From: Burkholderiales bacterium
GTDB lineage: Bacteria; Pseudomonadota; Gammaproteobacteria; Burkholderiales; Burkholderiaceae_C
Direction of reading: 5' to 3'
DNA length: 64,000 nt
Assembly (NCBI GenBank): GCA_028868995.1
Contig: JAGWTH010000002.1
Coordinates: 62,001-126,000 of the forward strand
In this document: one piece after another, positions 28,777 to 38,261 of the stretch
How positions within the stretch are numbered: the first letter of the stretch is position 1
Layout: each line of letters opens with the position of its first letter
Made by a program: the position numbers and the translations under genes
Notes under the pieces: generated by a model
What the model saw: the letters and a program-made list of their open reading frames with translations, nothing else
Told to the model about the DNA's origin: nothing
Databases searched by the model: none

Positions 28777-29682
28777 TCAGCTCCCGCGCGGCGACTCCAC
28801 GCGGGGCACGTCGACGCGGGTCCGGGCGCCCCGCAGCAGGGCCAGCCCCGCCGCCACGAGCAGCACGATGCCCGCCAGCGCCATCGCGTTCGGCACGTTG
28901 CCCCAGACGAGGTAGCCCAGGGCGAGGGCCACCAGCAGGCCGGAGTAGCGGAAGGGCGCGACGACGCTCATTTCGCCGTGCCGCATGGCCGCGGCGATCA
29001 GGAAATTGCCGGCGCTGAGGATGGCGGCCGCGCCGGCCAGCAGCGCCAGGGGCGGCCAGGCCAGGGGATGCCAGGGCTGCATCAGGCTCCAGCCGCCGGC
29101 CAGCAGCGTCACGGCGATCGAGGTGCCGAGGGTGATGACGAGCACGGGGATGCCCCGGGCGATGGTGCGCGTCAGCACGTCCCGGCTCGCGTTCAGGAAG
29201 GATGCCAGCACGCACAGCAGCGCCCAGGCGTTGAAGCCCTCGCCGCGGGGCTGCACGACCAGCAGCACGCCCAGGAAGCCCGTGCCCACGGCCAGCCAGC
29301 GGCGCGCCGCCACGCGTTCACCGAACAGCGCGATGGCGTACAGCGTGACGAACAGCGGTGCGGCCATGTTGATGGCCGTCGTGTTCGCCAGCGGCAGGTG
29401 GAACAGCGACAGCAGGTACGCGATCGTCGCGACCCCGTCCACGGCCGCCCGCAGCAGCACCCGACCATCCAGCAGCCGGGGCAGGTGGCGCGCGCCGCCG
29501 GTGGCCCAGATCACCGCGAGCAGCAGGGCGATCGAGATCAGGCCGCGCACGAAGATCAATTGCGCGGCCGGCAGCGATTCGCTGACGACTTTCACGAGCG
29601 CGTCGCTGCAGGCGAGGCTCGCCATCGCGGACGCCATGGCCGCCACGCCGCGGCGGTTGCTGTCGGGGGTTGGGGGATTCAC
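28777..29682 (-). CDS. DMT-family (EamA) transporter
   Basis: FVRGLISIALLLAVIWATGG; LANTTAINMAAPLFVTLYAIALFGERVAARRW. Confidence 0.9.
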   Translation of the reverse strand: MNPPTPDSNRRGVAAMASAMASLACSDALVKVVSESLPAAQLIFVRGLISIALLLAVIWATGGARHLPRLLDGRVLLRAAVDGVATIAYLLSLFHLPLANTTAINMAAPLFVTLYAIALFGERVAARRWLAVGTGFLGVLLVVQPRGEGFNAWALLCVLASFLNASRDVLTRTIARGIPVLVITLGTSIAVTLLAGGWSLMQPWHPLAWPPLALLAGAAAILSAGNFLIAAAMRHGEMSVVAPFRYSGLLVALALGYLVWGNVPNAMALAGIVLLVAAGLALLRGARTRVDVPRVESPRGS

Positions 29683-29786
29683 GCAGTCCGATCGGGATGA
29701 GCCCGGCGCGGAGCTTACAGCCCGGCTCGCGGGGGGTGGAAGTCGGGTACGCTTTGCCCTCCTGTTCCGTTCGAGAGGGCCCGGCC

Positions 29787-30158
29787 ATGAGCATTCCCGT
29801 CGATTTGCCCGGACTGGCGGAGGTCATGGGGCGCTACCGCTTCGCCTACCTGCTGACGTCCAACGAGCGCGGCGCACCGCATGCGGTGGCAGTGACACCG
29901 GTGCTGCAAGGCGGCGAGCTGCTCGTGCACGAGACCGGGCGCCGCACCCGGGACAACGCCCTGCAGCGGCCGGACGTGGCCCTAGTGTGGCCGCCGCAGT
30001 CGGAGTCGGACTATTCCCTGATCGTCGACGGGCGGGCCGAAGCGGCAGGCGGCGCTTTGCGCATCACGCCGACCCGCGCGGTGCTGCACCGGCCCGCACC
30101 GCCGCGCGAACCTGCCGCACCGGGCGCCTGCGGCTCCGACTGCGTGGAAATCGCCTGA
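29787..30158 (+). CDS. Pyridoxamine 5'-phosphate oxidase-family protein
   Basis: MSIPVDLPGLAEVMGRYRFAYLLTSNERGAPHAVAVTPVLQGGELLVHETGRRTRDNALQRPDVALVWPP. Confidence 0.75.
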   Translation: MSIPVDLPGLAEVMGRYRFAYLLTSNERGAPHAVAVTPVLQGGELLVHETGRRTRDNALQRPDVALVWPPQSESDYSLIVDGRAEAAGGALRITPTRAVLHRPAPPREPAAPGACGSDCVEIA

Positions 30159-30266
30159 GCCGCACCCCGGGCGCAGTCCCGCGGACCGGGTCGTCGCCGA
30201 TCGCCCCGCCGCCGGCCGCCGCCGGCCCCCGCCTGCTACATTGCCTCGATCTCACAAGGAGTCACC

Positions 30267-30410
30267 ATGCCCAAAGGCGAGCAACGCAGCAACAAGATGG
30301 TCAAGAAGCCGAAGAAGGACACCTCTCCTCCCAAGGAGGGCTCGTCCGACCGGCCGATGCCGCCCACCACGACGGTGCTGCCGAAAGGCAAGCTGAAGAA
30401 CAAGGGCTGA
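30267..30410 (+). CDS. Small basic hypothetical protein (47 aa)
   Basis: ATG preceded by AAGGAG; MPKGEQRSNKMVKKPKKDTSPPKEGSSDRPMPPTTTVLPKGKLKNKG*; below the ORF-track length cutoff. Confidence 0.7.
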   Translation: MPKGEQRSNKMVKKPKKDTSPPKEGSSDRPMPPTTTVLPKGKLKNKG

Positions 30411-30440
30411 CCTCGGGAATTCCCCGCGCGCGACCTTCCC

Positions 30441-30743
30441 ATGTCCCTCATCCTCTCCCACCCGATCCTGGACGAGCTCCTGCAGCGCCACCGGATCAAG
30501 TCCAATGACCTGGCCGGCATCGACAAGCTGTTCGGAGGCGCCGACGGCTACTATTGGTACCACACGCTGCGGCACATGTGCCCCAGGAATGAAGTGATCA
30601 CCTGGCCCGACGAGGAGGCCATGCGCGCGGCGGTGCAGAACCACGAGAACGAGACGGCCGCGGAGGACGAGGTGAAGCCGCAGGTCCTCGGCGACGTGCA
30701 CGTGGCCGCCATCGCCCGGCTGCTGGCAGCGCCCGGCGGATGA
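30441..30743 (+). CDS. Hypothetical protein
   Basis: 100 aa MSLILSHPILDELLQRHRIKSNDLAGIDKLFGGADGYYWYHTLRHMCP...; ATGA overlap with downstream gene. Confidence 0.65.
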   Translation: MSLILSHPILDELLQRHRIKSNDLAGIDKLFGGADGYYWYHTLRHMCPRNEVITWPDEEAMRAAVQNHENETAAEDEVKPQVLGDVHVAAIARLLAAPGG

Positions 30744-31495
30744 GGGAGCCCGGCTCGGGCGCGCCGCCCGCCGCGCCGGCCCCCGGCGAGGCCCGGCGCC
30801 TGTCCAAGGTGGTCGCGGCCCTGGTGCCCTGCTCGCGCCGCGAGGCGGAGCAGTACATCGCCGAAGGCTGGGTGCGTGTGGACGGTCAGGGCGTGGCCGA
30901 GCCGCAGGTGCGCGTCACCGCGGACCAGCGCGTCGAGGTCGATCCGCGGGCGCGCCTGCAGCCCGCCGTGCCGGCCACGTTCCTGGTCCACAAGCCGGCG
31001 GGCATGGATCCGGAGGCGGTCAGCCAGCTGCTCACGGAGGCCGGCCACTGGGGCGGGGACACCTCAGGCATCCGCCGCAGCAGGACCCACCAGGCCGGGC
31101 TGCAGGCACTGCTGCCGCTGCCGGCGCAGGCGAGCGGGCTGTGCGTCCTCAGCCAGGACTTTCGGGTGGTGCGCAAGCTGACCGAGGACGCGGCGTTCGT
31201 CGAGCAGGAACTCGTCGCCGAAGTGCAGGGAACGATCGCGCCCGACGGCCTGGCGCGCCTGGGCCGGGGGCTGGTGCGGAACGGTCGGCCGCTGCCGCCG
31301 GCGCGGGTGAGCTGGCAGAGCGAGACGCGCCTGCGCTTCGCCGTGAAGGGCATCGATCCGGACTGGATCGCGTGGATGTGCGCGCAGGTCGGCCTGGAAC
31401 TGGTCGCGCTGCGGCGCATCCGCATCGGGCGCATCCCGATGGCGGCCCTGCCGCCGGGACAGTGGCGCTACCTGCCCGCGGGCGAGCGGTTCTGA
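30740..31495 (+). CDS. S4-domain RluF/RsuA-like rRNA pseudouridine synthase family protein (catalytic motif not conserved)
   Basis: RLSKVVAALVPCSRREAEQYIAEGWVRVDG S4 domain; FLVHKPAGMD; VALRRIRIGRIPMAALPPGQWRYL C-terminus. Confidence 0.85.
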   Translation: MREPGSGAPPAAPAPGEARRLSKVVAALVPCSRREAEQYIAEGWVRVDGQGVAEPQVRVTADQRVEVDPRARLQPAVPATFLVHKPAGMDPEAVSQLLTEAGHWGGDTSGIRRSRTHQAGLQALLPLPAQASGLCVLSQDFRVVRKLTEDAAFVEQELVAEVQGTIAPDGLARLGRGLVRNGRPLPPARVSWQSETRLRFAVKGIDPDWIAWMCAQVGLELVALRRIRIGRIPMAALPPGQWRYLPAGERF

Positions 31496-31564
31496 CGAAG
31501 GTGGCAGGCGCCGCCAGCCCGGCCCGGCCTGCCGACCCCTGTCGACCCTTTGTCCCGCGCCGGG

Positions 31565-32530
31565 TCAATCCAGCAGGACGCCCGCGCCTTTCACGACCGC
31601 CCAGCGGCGCAGATCCGCGGCCTGGGCGGTGGCCAGCTCGGACGCCGTCGATCCGACCGGTTCGAAACCGGCGCTGCTGACTTTCTCGCGCATCCGGGGA
31701 TCGTGGAGCGCCCTCGCGACGGCTTGTTCCAGCGTCGCCTGCTCGGGGGCGGCCAGCCCCGCGGGCGCGTACATCGCAAACCAGCCGTCCGCCTGCATGT
31801 CCACGCCCGCTTCCTTCAGGGTGGGAACATCGGGGACCTGGGGATCCCGCTGGTCGCCCATCACCGCGAGGATGTGGACTTTCCCGGCACGGTGGAAGGG
31901 GGCCGTCTCGCTGACCACGTCGAACTTGTAGTTGATCACGCCGCCGAGAAGCGCATTGTTGGCGGGACCCCCACCCTGGAAGGGGATGTGCTGCAGCGGC
32001 ACACCGGTCGTGTGCGAAAACATGACGCCCAGGAGGTGCGGCAAGGTCCCCTGCCCGGGACTGCCGTAGGTGCCGGTGCGCGGGTCGGCCTTGACCTTGG
32101 CGATCATCTCCGAAACAGTCCTGGCGCCGCTGCCCGGTCCTGCGACCACGCCGAACTGGAAGCGTGCGATCAGGGATACCGGGGTGAAGTCCTTGACCGG
32201 GTCGTAGTCCAGTTTGCGATAGATGTAGGGAAACAGGACCATGGGCCCGTTGGGCATGATGATCACTGTCCGACCGTCCGCTTTGGCATGCATCAGCGCA
32301 CGGATGGCGATGCGGCCGGCGGCCCCGGGACGATTCTCCACGACGACGGGCGAAAAGTCGTTGCGCAGTCCGTCGGCGACCAGGCGCGAGATGGTGTCGG
32401 CGGAGCCGCCGGGGGGAAAGCCGACGATGATGGTCAGGGGCTGCTTCTCCTTCGCATGGGCGGGCAGCGCCGGAAGGCCGGTCAGGGCACTGGCGGCCAG
32501 TGCGGCGAGGAGCAAGGATCGTCGGTACAT
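31565..32530 (-). CDS. Tripartite tricarboxylate transporter-type substrate-binding protein (Bug family)
   Basis: MYRRSLLLAALAASALTGLPALPAHAKEKQPLTIIVGFPPGGSADTISRLVADGLRNDFSPVVVENRPGAAGRIA. Confidence 0.92.
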   Translation of the reverse strand: MYRRSLLLAALAASALTGLPALPAHAKEKQPLTIIVGFPPGGSADTISRLVADGLRNDFSPVVVENRPGAAGRIAIRALMHAKADGRTVIIMPNGPMVLFPYIYRKLDYDPVKDFTPVSLIARFQFGVVAGPGSGARTVSEMIAKVKADPRTGTYGSPGQGTLPHLLGVMFSHTTGVPLQHIPFQGGGPANNALLGGVINYKFDVVSETAPFHRAGKVHILAVMGDQRDPQVPDVPTLKEAGVDMQADGWFAMYAPAGLAAPEQATLEQAVARALHDPRMREKVSSAGFEPVGSTASELATAQAADLRRWAVVKGAGVLLD

Positions 32531-32582
32531 GCAGAACTCCGAAGGGGTGAGACCGGCCCGATGCTAGGGAACCGCTGTCCCA

Positions 32583-32595
32583 TTGTTGAAAACAA
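32583..32595. promoter_or_regulatory. Candidate MarR-type operator
   Basis: TTGTT-GAA-AACAA perfect inverted repeat 53 bp upstream of the Bug start, adjacent to a marR gene. Confidence 0.45.
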
Positions 32596-32681
32596 CGAAG
32601 GCCCTGGAAAACCCTGATCGGGTCTGCAGATCGTCGAACAGGTGCTTCGGCCGGACCACGCTCCGATCGTGCCGCGCCGCC

Positions 32682-33200
32682 TCAGCGGGGGCGGGCTCTT
32701 GCGCCGAGACGGCGCAGCGCCTTGGGAACCTCGATATCCATCGAAAGCCTCTCCGCGCGCTTGTGGATCACCTGCAGCGCCTCGTCCAGCACGGCGAGCT
32801 GATTCGCGTCCAGGTCCTGGAGCAGCTTCGCGTTGATCTGCGACGTCAGCGGAAACAGCTCGGCGTGCAGGGCGGCTCCGGCTTCCGTGAGGGTCACGAT
32901 CAGCCGCCGGGAGGCACCGCGTCTCTTCTCGACCAGCCGCTTGTTCGCGAGCGAGGTGACTGCGCGCGACAGCCGCGCCTTGTCCAGCTCCGCCCGCGCG
33001 ACGAGTTCGGTCCACGTCAGGGACGCCTGCGGAGCGAGCAGTGCGATCACCATCCATTCGCGTCGCGTGATGCCGAAACGCCCTTCGCAGAGCCGCGTCA
33101 CCAGGCTGCCGCCCAGCGACAGGACCCTGCTCAGGCGGAACAGGAGCAATGAACGGATCTCTTCAGGGTGCGCGAGAGGCGAGTCGGCCACGCCCGGCAT
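32682..33200 (-). CDS. MarR-family transcriptional regulator
   Basis: FGITRREWMVIALLAPQASLTWTELVARAELDKARLSRAVTSLANKRLVEKRRGASRRLIVTLTEAG. Confidence 0.92.
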   Translation of the reverse strand: MPGVADSPLAHPEEIRSLLLFRLSRVLSLGGSLVTRLCEGRFGITRREWMVIALLAPQASLTWTELVARAELDKARLSRAVTSLANKRLVEKRRGASRRLIVTLTEAGAALHAELFPLTSQINAKLLQDLDANQLAVLDEALQVIHKRAERLSMDIEVPKALRRLGARARPR

Positions 33201-33216
33201 TGTCCGACATCGGGCG

Positions 33217-33519
33217 TCAGGGCGAGCGGTGCAGCCGCGGCGCCGACAGCGCCTGGAGGCTGTCGGCGACCGCCGCGTCCACGTCCTTCCATCGGCCCGC
33301 CAGCCGCTCCTTCGCGAGGGCCTTCTCCAGTGCCCGAAGGTCCTTCACGCTGGGGGCGACCTTGATCTGGGCGATCGCCGCCGCCGGATTGCCGGCACGC
33401 AGCAGCGCGATCACCTTGTCGGGCCAGGGGCTGGGTCGTGCCAAGAGGGTTTCCTTGCTGGGGGATACCGCATTTTCCGCCTTTGCGACCTCGGCGTGCG
33501 GCCAGCGACAATCCGGCAT
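33217..33519 (-). CDS. Hypothetical protein
   Basis: MPDCRWPHAEVAKAENAVSPSKETLLARPSPWPDKVIALLRAGNPAAAIAQIKVAPSVKDLRALEKALAKERLAGRW...; start overlaps the divergent arfB start. Confidence 0.45.
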   Translation of the reverse strand: MPDCRWPHAEVAKAENAVSPSKETLLARPSPWPDKVIALLRAGNPAAAIAQIKVAPSVKDLRALEKALAKERLAGRWKDVDAAVADSLQALSAPRLHRSP

Positions 33520-33916
33520 GCCTTCCCGGATCCGCGAGGACGAAGTCGAATGGACCGCCGTGCGCTCGCAGGGCCCGGGCGGGCAGAACGTCAACAAGGT
33601 CTCCAGCGCGGTGCACCTGCGCTTCGACATCCGCGCGTCCTCGCTGCCGCCCGAGGTGAAGGAGCGACTGCTGGCCCTGCCGGGCCGCCGCGTGACCAAG
33701 GAGGGGGTCCTCGTCCTCAAGGCGCAGTCCGCGCGCACCCAGGAGCAGAACCGTGCCCTGGCCCTGGCACGCCTGGAGGAGCTCGTGGAGCAGGCTTCGC
33801 AGGTGCAGGCCGTCCGGCGGCCGACGAAGCCGACCTACGGCTCGAAGCAGCGCCGGCTGCAGGGCAAGGCGATCCGGTCGCAGGTGAAGGCGGGGCGGGG
33901 CAGGGTGCACGAGTAG
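33518..33916 (+). CDS. arfB: Alternative ribosome-rescue factor ArfB / class I release factor-like protein
   Basis: VRSQGPGGQNVNKVSSAVHLRFDI GGQ motif, basic C-terminal tail. Confidence 0.9.
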   Translation: MPSRIREDEVEWTAVRSQGPGGQNVNKVSSAVHLRFDIRASSLPPEVKERLLALPGRRVTKEGVLVLKAQSARTQEQNRALALARLEELVEQASQVQAVRRPTKPTYGSKQRRLQGKAIRSQVKAGRGRVHE

Positions 33917-33992
33917 ACCCCCGGAATTTTTCTTCCGCCCCCGGAAGACACTCTCCCTGGCGCCCTGGGGCGCGCGCTCGCAAGATGGGCGC

Positions 33993-35294
33993 ATGTCCGA
34001 TCTCGTCATCCACGGCGGCGCGCCCCTGCGAGGCCGTGTCGTCCCCTCGGCGAACAAGAACGCCGTGCTGCCGGTGCTGTGCGCGACGCTGCTGACGCGC
34101 GAGCCCGTGCGGCTGCACCGGGTGCCCGACATCACCGACGTGCGCAAGATCCTCGACGTGTTCCGCCGGCTGGGCAGCAGCGTGGCCATGGATTTCGAGA
34201 CGGGCGTGCTCGACCTGCACCACGCCGACACCCGCTTCGATCCCGCGCGGGACCACCTGCCCGAGCAGATGCGCAGCTCCATCCTGCTGGTGCCCGGCCT
34301 GCTGGCGCGCTTCGGCGCCGCGCGCATCGAGGGCGACGTCAAGGGCTGCACCCTCGGCGCCCGCGAGATCGATCCGCACGTGGAGGTGTTCGAGCGCTTC
34401 GGGGCCTGCGTCGAGCGCGATGGGCCCAGCCTGGTGCTGCGGGCGGACCGGCCGCTGCGCGGCAACGATCACTGGACCGACTACGCCTCCGTCACCACCA
34501 CCGAGAACTTCGTGCTGTGCGCGGCGCTGGCCCGCGGCACGTCGACGCTGACCAATGCCGCCGGCGAGCCGCACGTGCAGGAGTTCTGCCGCTTCATGGA
34601 GCAGCTGGGCGCCCGCATCGAGGGCATCGGCACCTCGCGGCTGACCGTCCATGGCGTGGACCGGCTGGGTGGGGGCGAGTTCAGCTTCACCGAGGACTTC
34701 CACGAGGTCGTCACCTTCCTCGCGCTGGGCGCCATCACCGGCGGCGACGTGCGGGTGAGGAACGCGCAGCCGGAGCACTTCCCGCTGATCGACCGCAACT
34801 TCGCCAAGTTCGGCGTGCGCGTCGTGCACGACGACGGCTGGTCGCGCGCCGTCCTGGACGGCCCGCTGAAGGTGCGCGAGCCCTTCACCCGCAACATCCT
34901 GCAGAAGGTCGAGGCCGCGCCCTGGCCCTACCTGCCGGTGGACCTGCTGCCGATCTTCATCGCGCTGGGCGTACGCTCCGAAGGCAGCGTGATGTTCTGG
35001 AACAAGGTCTACGACGGCGCGCTCGCCTGGACCGGCGAGCTGTCGAAGTTCGGCGCGCAGGCCTTCCTGTCGGACCCGCACCGGCTCGTGACCTTCGGCG
35101 GCAAGGCGCTGGGGCCGGCCGAGGTGGAGAGCCCCTACATCATCCGCGTGGCGATCGCGCTGCTGATGGTGGCCGCCAGCATTCCCGGCCGGTCCGTCAT
35201 CCGCAACGCGGCGCCGGTGCGCCGGGCCCATCCGCGGTTCGCGGAGAACATCACGCGGCTGGGCGCGCGGGTGGAGTGGGTCGAGGCCGGCTGA
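33993..35294 (+). CDS. MurA-like UDP-N-acetylglucosamine 1-carboxyvinyltransferase paralog (EPT family)
   Basis: SANKNAVLPVLCATLLTREPV; VKGCTLGAREIDPH; GTSTLTNAAGEPHVQEFCRFMEQLGARIEGIGT. Confidence 0.85.
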   Translation: MSDLVIHGGAPLRGRVVPSANKNAVLPVLCATLLTREPVRLHRVPDITDVRKILDVFRRLGSSVAMDFETGVLDLHHADTRFDPARDHLPEQMRSSILLVPGLLARFGAARIEGDVKGCTLGAREIDPHVEVFERFGACVERDGPSLVLRADRPLRGNDHWTDYASVTTTENFVLCAALARGTSTLTNAAGEPHVQEFCRFMEQLGARIEGIGTSRLTVHGVDRLGGGEFSFTEDFHEVVTFLALGAITGGDVRVRNAQPEHFPLIDRNFAKFGVRVVHDDGWSRAVLDGPLKVREPFTRNILQKVEAAPWPYLPVDLLPIFIALGVRSEGSVMFWNKVYDGALAWTGELSKFGAQAFLSDPHRLVTFGGKALGPAEVESPYIIRVAIALLMVAASIPGRSVIRNAAPVRRAHPRFAENITRLGARVEWVEAG

Positions 35295-35392
35295 GCAGTC
35301 GCCATCGCCGTAAGTCGCAAGTTCGCATCGGTCCCGATCGGGAACCTGCGCGCAGCCGGCCGCCTCCTACCCGTACCGACTGGAGGCCCACG

Positions 35393-36544
35393 TTGCCAGT
35401 TCCTGTATCCCTGAGCCAGTCCGCCAAGGCGCTGGTGCTGCAAGGCGGCGGTGCCCTCGGTGCCTACCAGGCCGGCGTGTACGAGGCGCTGGCGCAGAGC
35501 GACGGCCGCCTCGACTGGGTGGCCGGCGTCTCCATCGGCGCCATCAATGCCGCCCTGATCGTGGGCAACGCGCCGGAGCACCGCGTGGCCCGGCTGCGGG
35601 AGTTCTGGCGCCAGGTGTCCTCCGCGCCGGCGCAGAACGTGCCGCCGGCCTTGGGCGCCCGGGCCCTGCAGGGGCAGTGGAGCGCCGCCGCGGCGGCGCT
35701 GGTGGGCATCCCGGGATTCTTCCGGCCGCGCGTCGACCCGACGCTGCTGCTGGGCGGCGCGGCCCCGGTGCTGAGCTACTACGACACGGCGCCGCTGAAG
35801 TCCACGCTGGAACGGCTGGTGGACTTCGACCGCATCAACCGCGGCGAGGTGCGCCTGAGCGTCGGCGCGGTGAACCTGCGCTCGGGCAATTCGACCTACT
35901 TCGACAACACCCTCCAGCGCATCGGCGCGGAGCACATCATGGCCAGCGGCGCGCTGCCGCCGGGCTTCGCGCCGATCCATATCGACGGCGAGGACTACTG
36001 GGACGGCGGCATCCTGTCCAACACGCCCCTGCAGTACGTGCTGGACGCGCATGCGGGCGACCGTCCGCTGGTGGTGCTGCAGGTCGACCTGTTCGGAGCG
36101 CGCGGCCCCATGCCGCGCACCCTGTCGGAAGTGCTGGAACGGCAGAAGGACATCACCTATTCCAGCCGCACCCGCATGAACACCGACGCGCTGGGCGCCA
36201 ACGCCAACCTGCGCCACGCGCTCGCCGACCTGGTCGAGCGGCTGCCGGCGCGGCTGCGGTCCGACCCGGCACTCGTGACCCTCCTGCAGGGGATGGAGCC
36301 CCGGCCGATCGACATCGTGCACCTGATCTACCGCGACAAGCCCTACGAGCTCGACACGAAGGACACCGAGTTTTCCCGCGCGATGGTCGAGGAACACTGG
36401 AACGCCGGGATGCGCGACATGCACGCCACCATCGCGCATCCCGAGTGGCTGCGCAAGGCCACCCGCTGCGGCGTCACCACCTACGACCTGGCCGGCCCCG
36501 AGGCCCGGGTGCGCCGGCCCGGCCGCCCCGCGGCCGGACCCTGA
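35393..36544 (+). CDS. Patatin-like phospholipase family protein
   Basis: [49 protein letters not shown] start with TGGAGG upstream. Confidence 0.9.
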   Translation: MPVPVSLSQSAKALVLQGGGALGAYQAGVYEALAQSDGRLDWVAGVSIGAINAALIVGNAPEHRVARLREFWRQVSSAPAQNVPPALGARALQGQWSAAAAALVGIPGFFRPRVDPTLLLGGAAPVLSYYDTAPLKSTLERLVDFDRINRGEVRLSVGAVNLRSGNSTYFDNTLQRIGAEHIMASGALPPGFAPIHIDGEDYWDGGILSNTPLQYVLDAHAGDRPLVVLQVDLFGARGPMPRTLSEVLERQKDITYSSRTRMNTDALGANANLRHALADLVERLPARLRSDPALVTLLQGMEPRPIDIVHLIYRDKPYELDTKDTEFSRAMVEEHWNAGMRDMHATIAHPEWLRKATRCGVTTYDLAGPEARVRRPGRPAAGP

Positions 36545-36612
36545 AACGCCGCGGCCCGCAGCGCGCCCGGCCCGCGGCGCTCGCCTTCCCATTTCATCAC
36601 CAGGAGCATCCC

Positions 36613-37395
36613 ATGCAATTGAAGGACAAGGTGGCATTCATCACCGGCTCGGCCAGCGGCATCGGCAAGGAGATCGCGACCGTGTACGCCCGCGAGGGCG
36701 CTGCCATCGTGATCGCTGACCTGAACCGTCAGGCGGCCGAGGCGACCGCGGCGGAGCTGGCGGCGACCGGCGCCAAGGCGATCGGCGTGGCCGTGGACGT
36801 GACCGACGAGGCGCAGGTCGAGGCCGCCGTGGAGCGGGCCGTGGCGGCCTTCGGCGGCATCGACATCCTGGTGAGCAACGCCGGCATCCAGATCGTGCAT
36901 CCGCTGGAGGAATTCTCCTTCGCCGAGTGGAAGAAGCTGCTCGCCATTCACCTGGACGGCGCCTTCCTCACCACGCGGGCCTGCCTGAGGCGCATGTACG
37001 CCCAGGGCCGTGGCGGCTCGGTGATCTACATGGGCTCGGTGCACTCGAAGGAGGCCTCGCTGCTGAAGGCGCCGTACGTGACCGCCAAGCACGGGCTGAT
37101 CGGCCTGTGCAAGACCGTGGCCAAGGAGGGCGCCGCGCATAACGTGCGGGCCAACGTGATCTGCCCGGGCTTCGTGCGCACCCCGCTGGTGGAAAAGCAG
37201 ATTCCCGAGCAGGCGAAGACCCTGGGCATCACCGAGGCGGAAGTGGTCCGTAACGTCATGCTGAAGGAGACCGTGGATGGCGAATTCACGACCACGGACG
37301 ACGTGGCCCGCGTCGCGCTGCTGTTCGCCGCCTTCCCCACCAACGCGCTCACCGGCCAGTCGCTGGTGGTGAGCCACGGCTGGTTCATGCAGTAG
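36613..37395 (+). CDS. 3-hydroxybutyrate dehydrogenase (SDR family)
   Basis: [69 protein letters not shown]-type C-terminus. Confidence 0.9.
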   Translation: MQLKDKVAFITGSASGIGKEIATVYAREGAAIVIADLNRQAAEATAAELAATGAKAIGVAVDVTDEAQVEAAVERAVAAFGGIDILVSNAGIQIVHPLEEFSFAEWKKLLAIHLDGAFLTTRACLRRMYAQGRGGSVIYMGSVHSKEASLLKAPYVTAKHGLIGLCKTVAKEGAAHNVRANVICPGFVRTPLVEKQIPEQAKTLGITEAEVVRNVMLKETVDGEFTTTDDVARVALLFAAFPTNALTGQSLVVSHGWFMQ

Positions 37396-37424
37396 CGGCG
37401 GGCTCCCCCGCCGGCCGGCCCGCC

Positions 37425-38024
37425 TCACACCGTGGGCGAATAGCGCCCCGGCCGGTGGTTGAAGGCCAGCACCCCGTTGACGAAGACGACCGCCACCAGC
37501 GAGGCCGGCAGCCGGCCGAAGTCGCCGAGCGCGGCGCAGCCGCCGACCAGGATGGTGGCGTCCAGCACCAGCTGCAGCAGGCCGGGGCTGAGCCTCCAGC
37601 GCTGCTGCGCGTACAGCACCACCACGTTCAGCCCGCCCAGGCTGGCGGTGTGCCGGAACAGCACCAGCAGGCCCACGCCGGTGAGCGTGCCGCCCACCAC
37701 GGCCGCCACCAGCGGCGAAACGTGCGCGAGCTCGAAGCCGCGCGGCAGTGCGTGCACGATCAGCGCGGTGACGGCGGCCGCCAGCACGGTCTTGGTGGTG
37801 AACTCGCGTCCCAGGCGGAACACGGCGAACAGGTAGAAGGGCAGGTTGACGACGACCAGCATCAGGCCCAGGTCCGCGCCGCTCAGGTAGCTCGCCAGCA
37901 GCGACAGGCCCACGGTGCCGCCCGCGAGCAGGCCGCCCGCCTTGAAGATGACGACGCCGACGGCCGCGAGCAGGCTGCCGGTGAGCAGCGCCTGGATGTC
38001 CTCGTAGACGTTGTGGCCGGCCAT
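37425..38024 (-). CDS. YitT-family membrane protein
   Basis: GSLLAAVGVVIFKAGGLLAGGTVGLSLLASYLSG. Confidence 0.85.
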   Translation of the reverse strand: MAGHNVYEDIQALLTGSLLAAVGVVIFKAGGLLAGGTVGLSLLASYLSGADLGLMLVVVNLPFYLFAVFRLGREFTTKTVLAAAVTALIVHALPRGFELAHVSPLVAAVVGGTLTGVGLLVLFRHTASLGGLNVVVLYAQQRWRLSPGLLQLVLDATILVGGCAALGDFGRLPASLVAVVFVNGVLAFNHRPGRYSPTV

Positions 38025-38261
38025 GCAAGCAGCTTAGGGGGGCCTCGGGCGACGCTTTCTGACCCGCGTCAAGGAGCGGTCCGAATCCGGGAGCGCGCGG
38101 AACGCCCTCGGGCCGGCCGGGCGGTGGCCCGAACCGCCCGACGCGCGGCGGTGCCCGCGAGACCCTTCGGCAAGTATCGCGCGACCCTCGGGCCAGACAA
38201 CGGTTGGGGCACGACTGAAGATGCGCCCAGGCACATCGCCCGCCCGTTCAAGGAGTCGTCC

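Noticed and set aside
33931-33948. TCTTCCG-CCCC-CGGAAGA hairpin after arfB
   Set aside because: Perfect 7-bp stem, but T-run is on the wrong side for a plus-strand terminator and no minus-strand gene ends there; not called as terminator.
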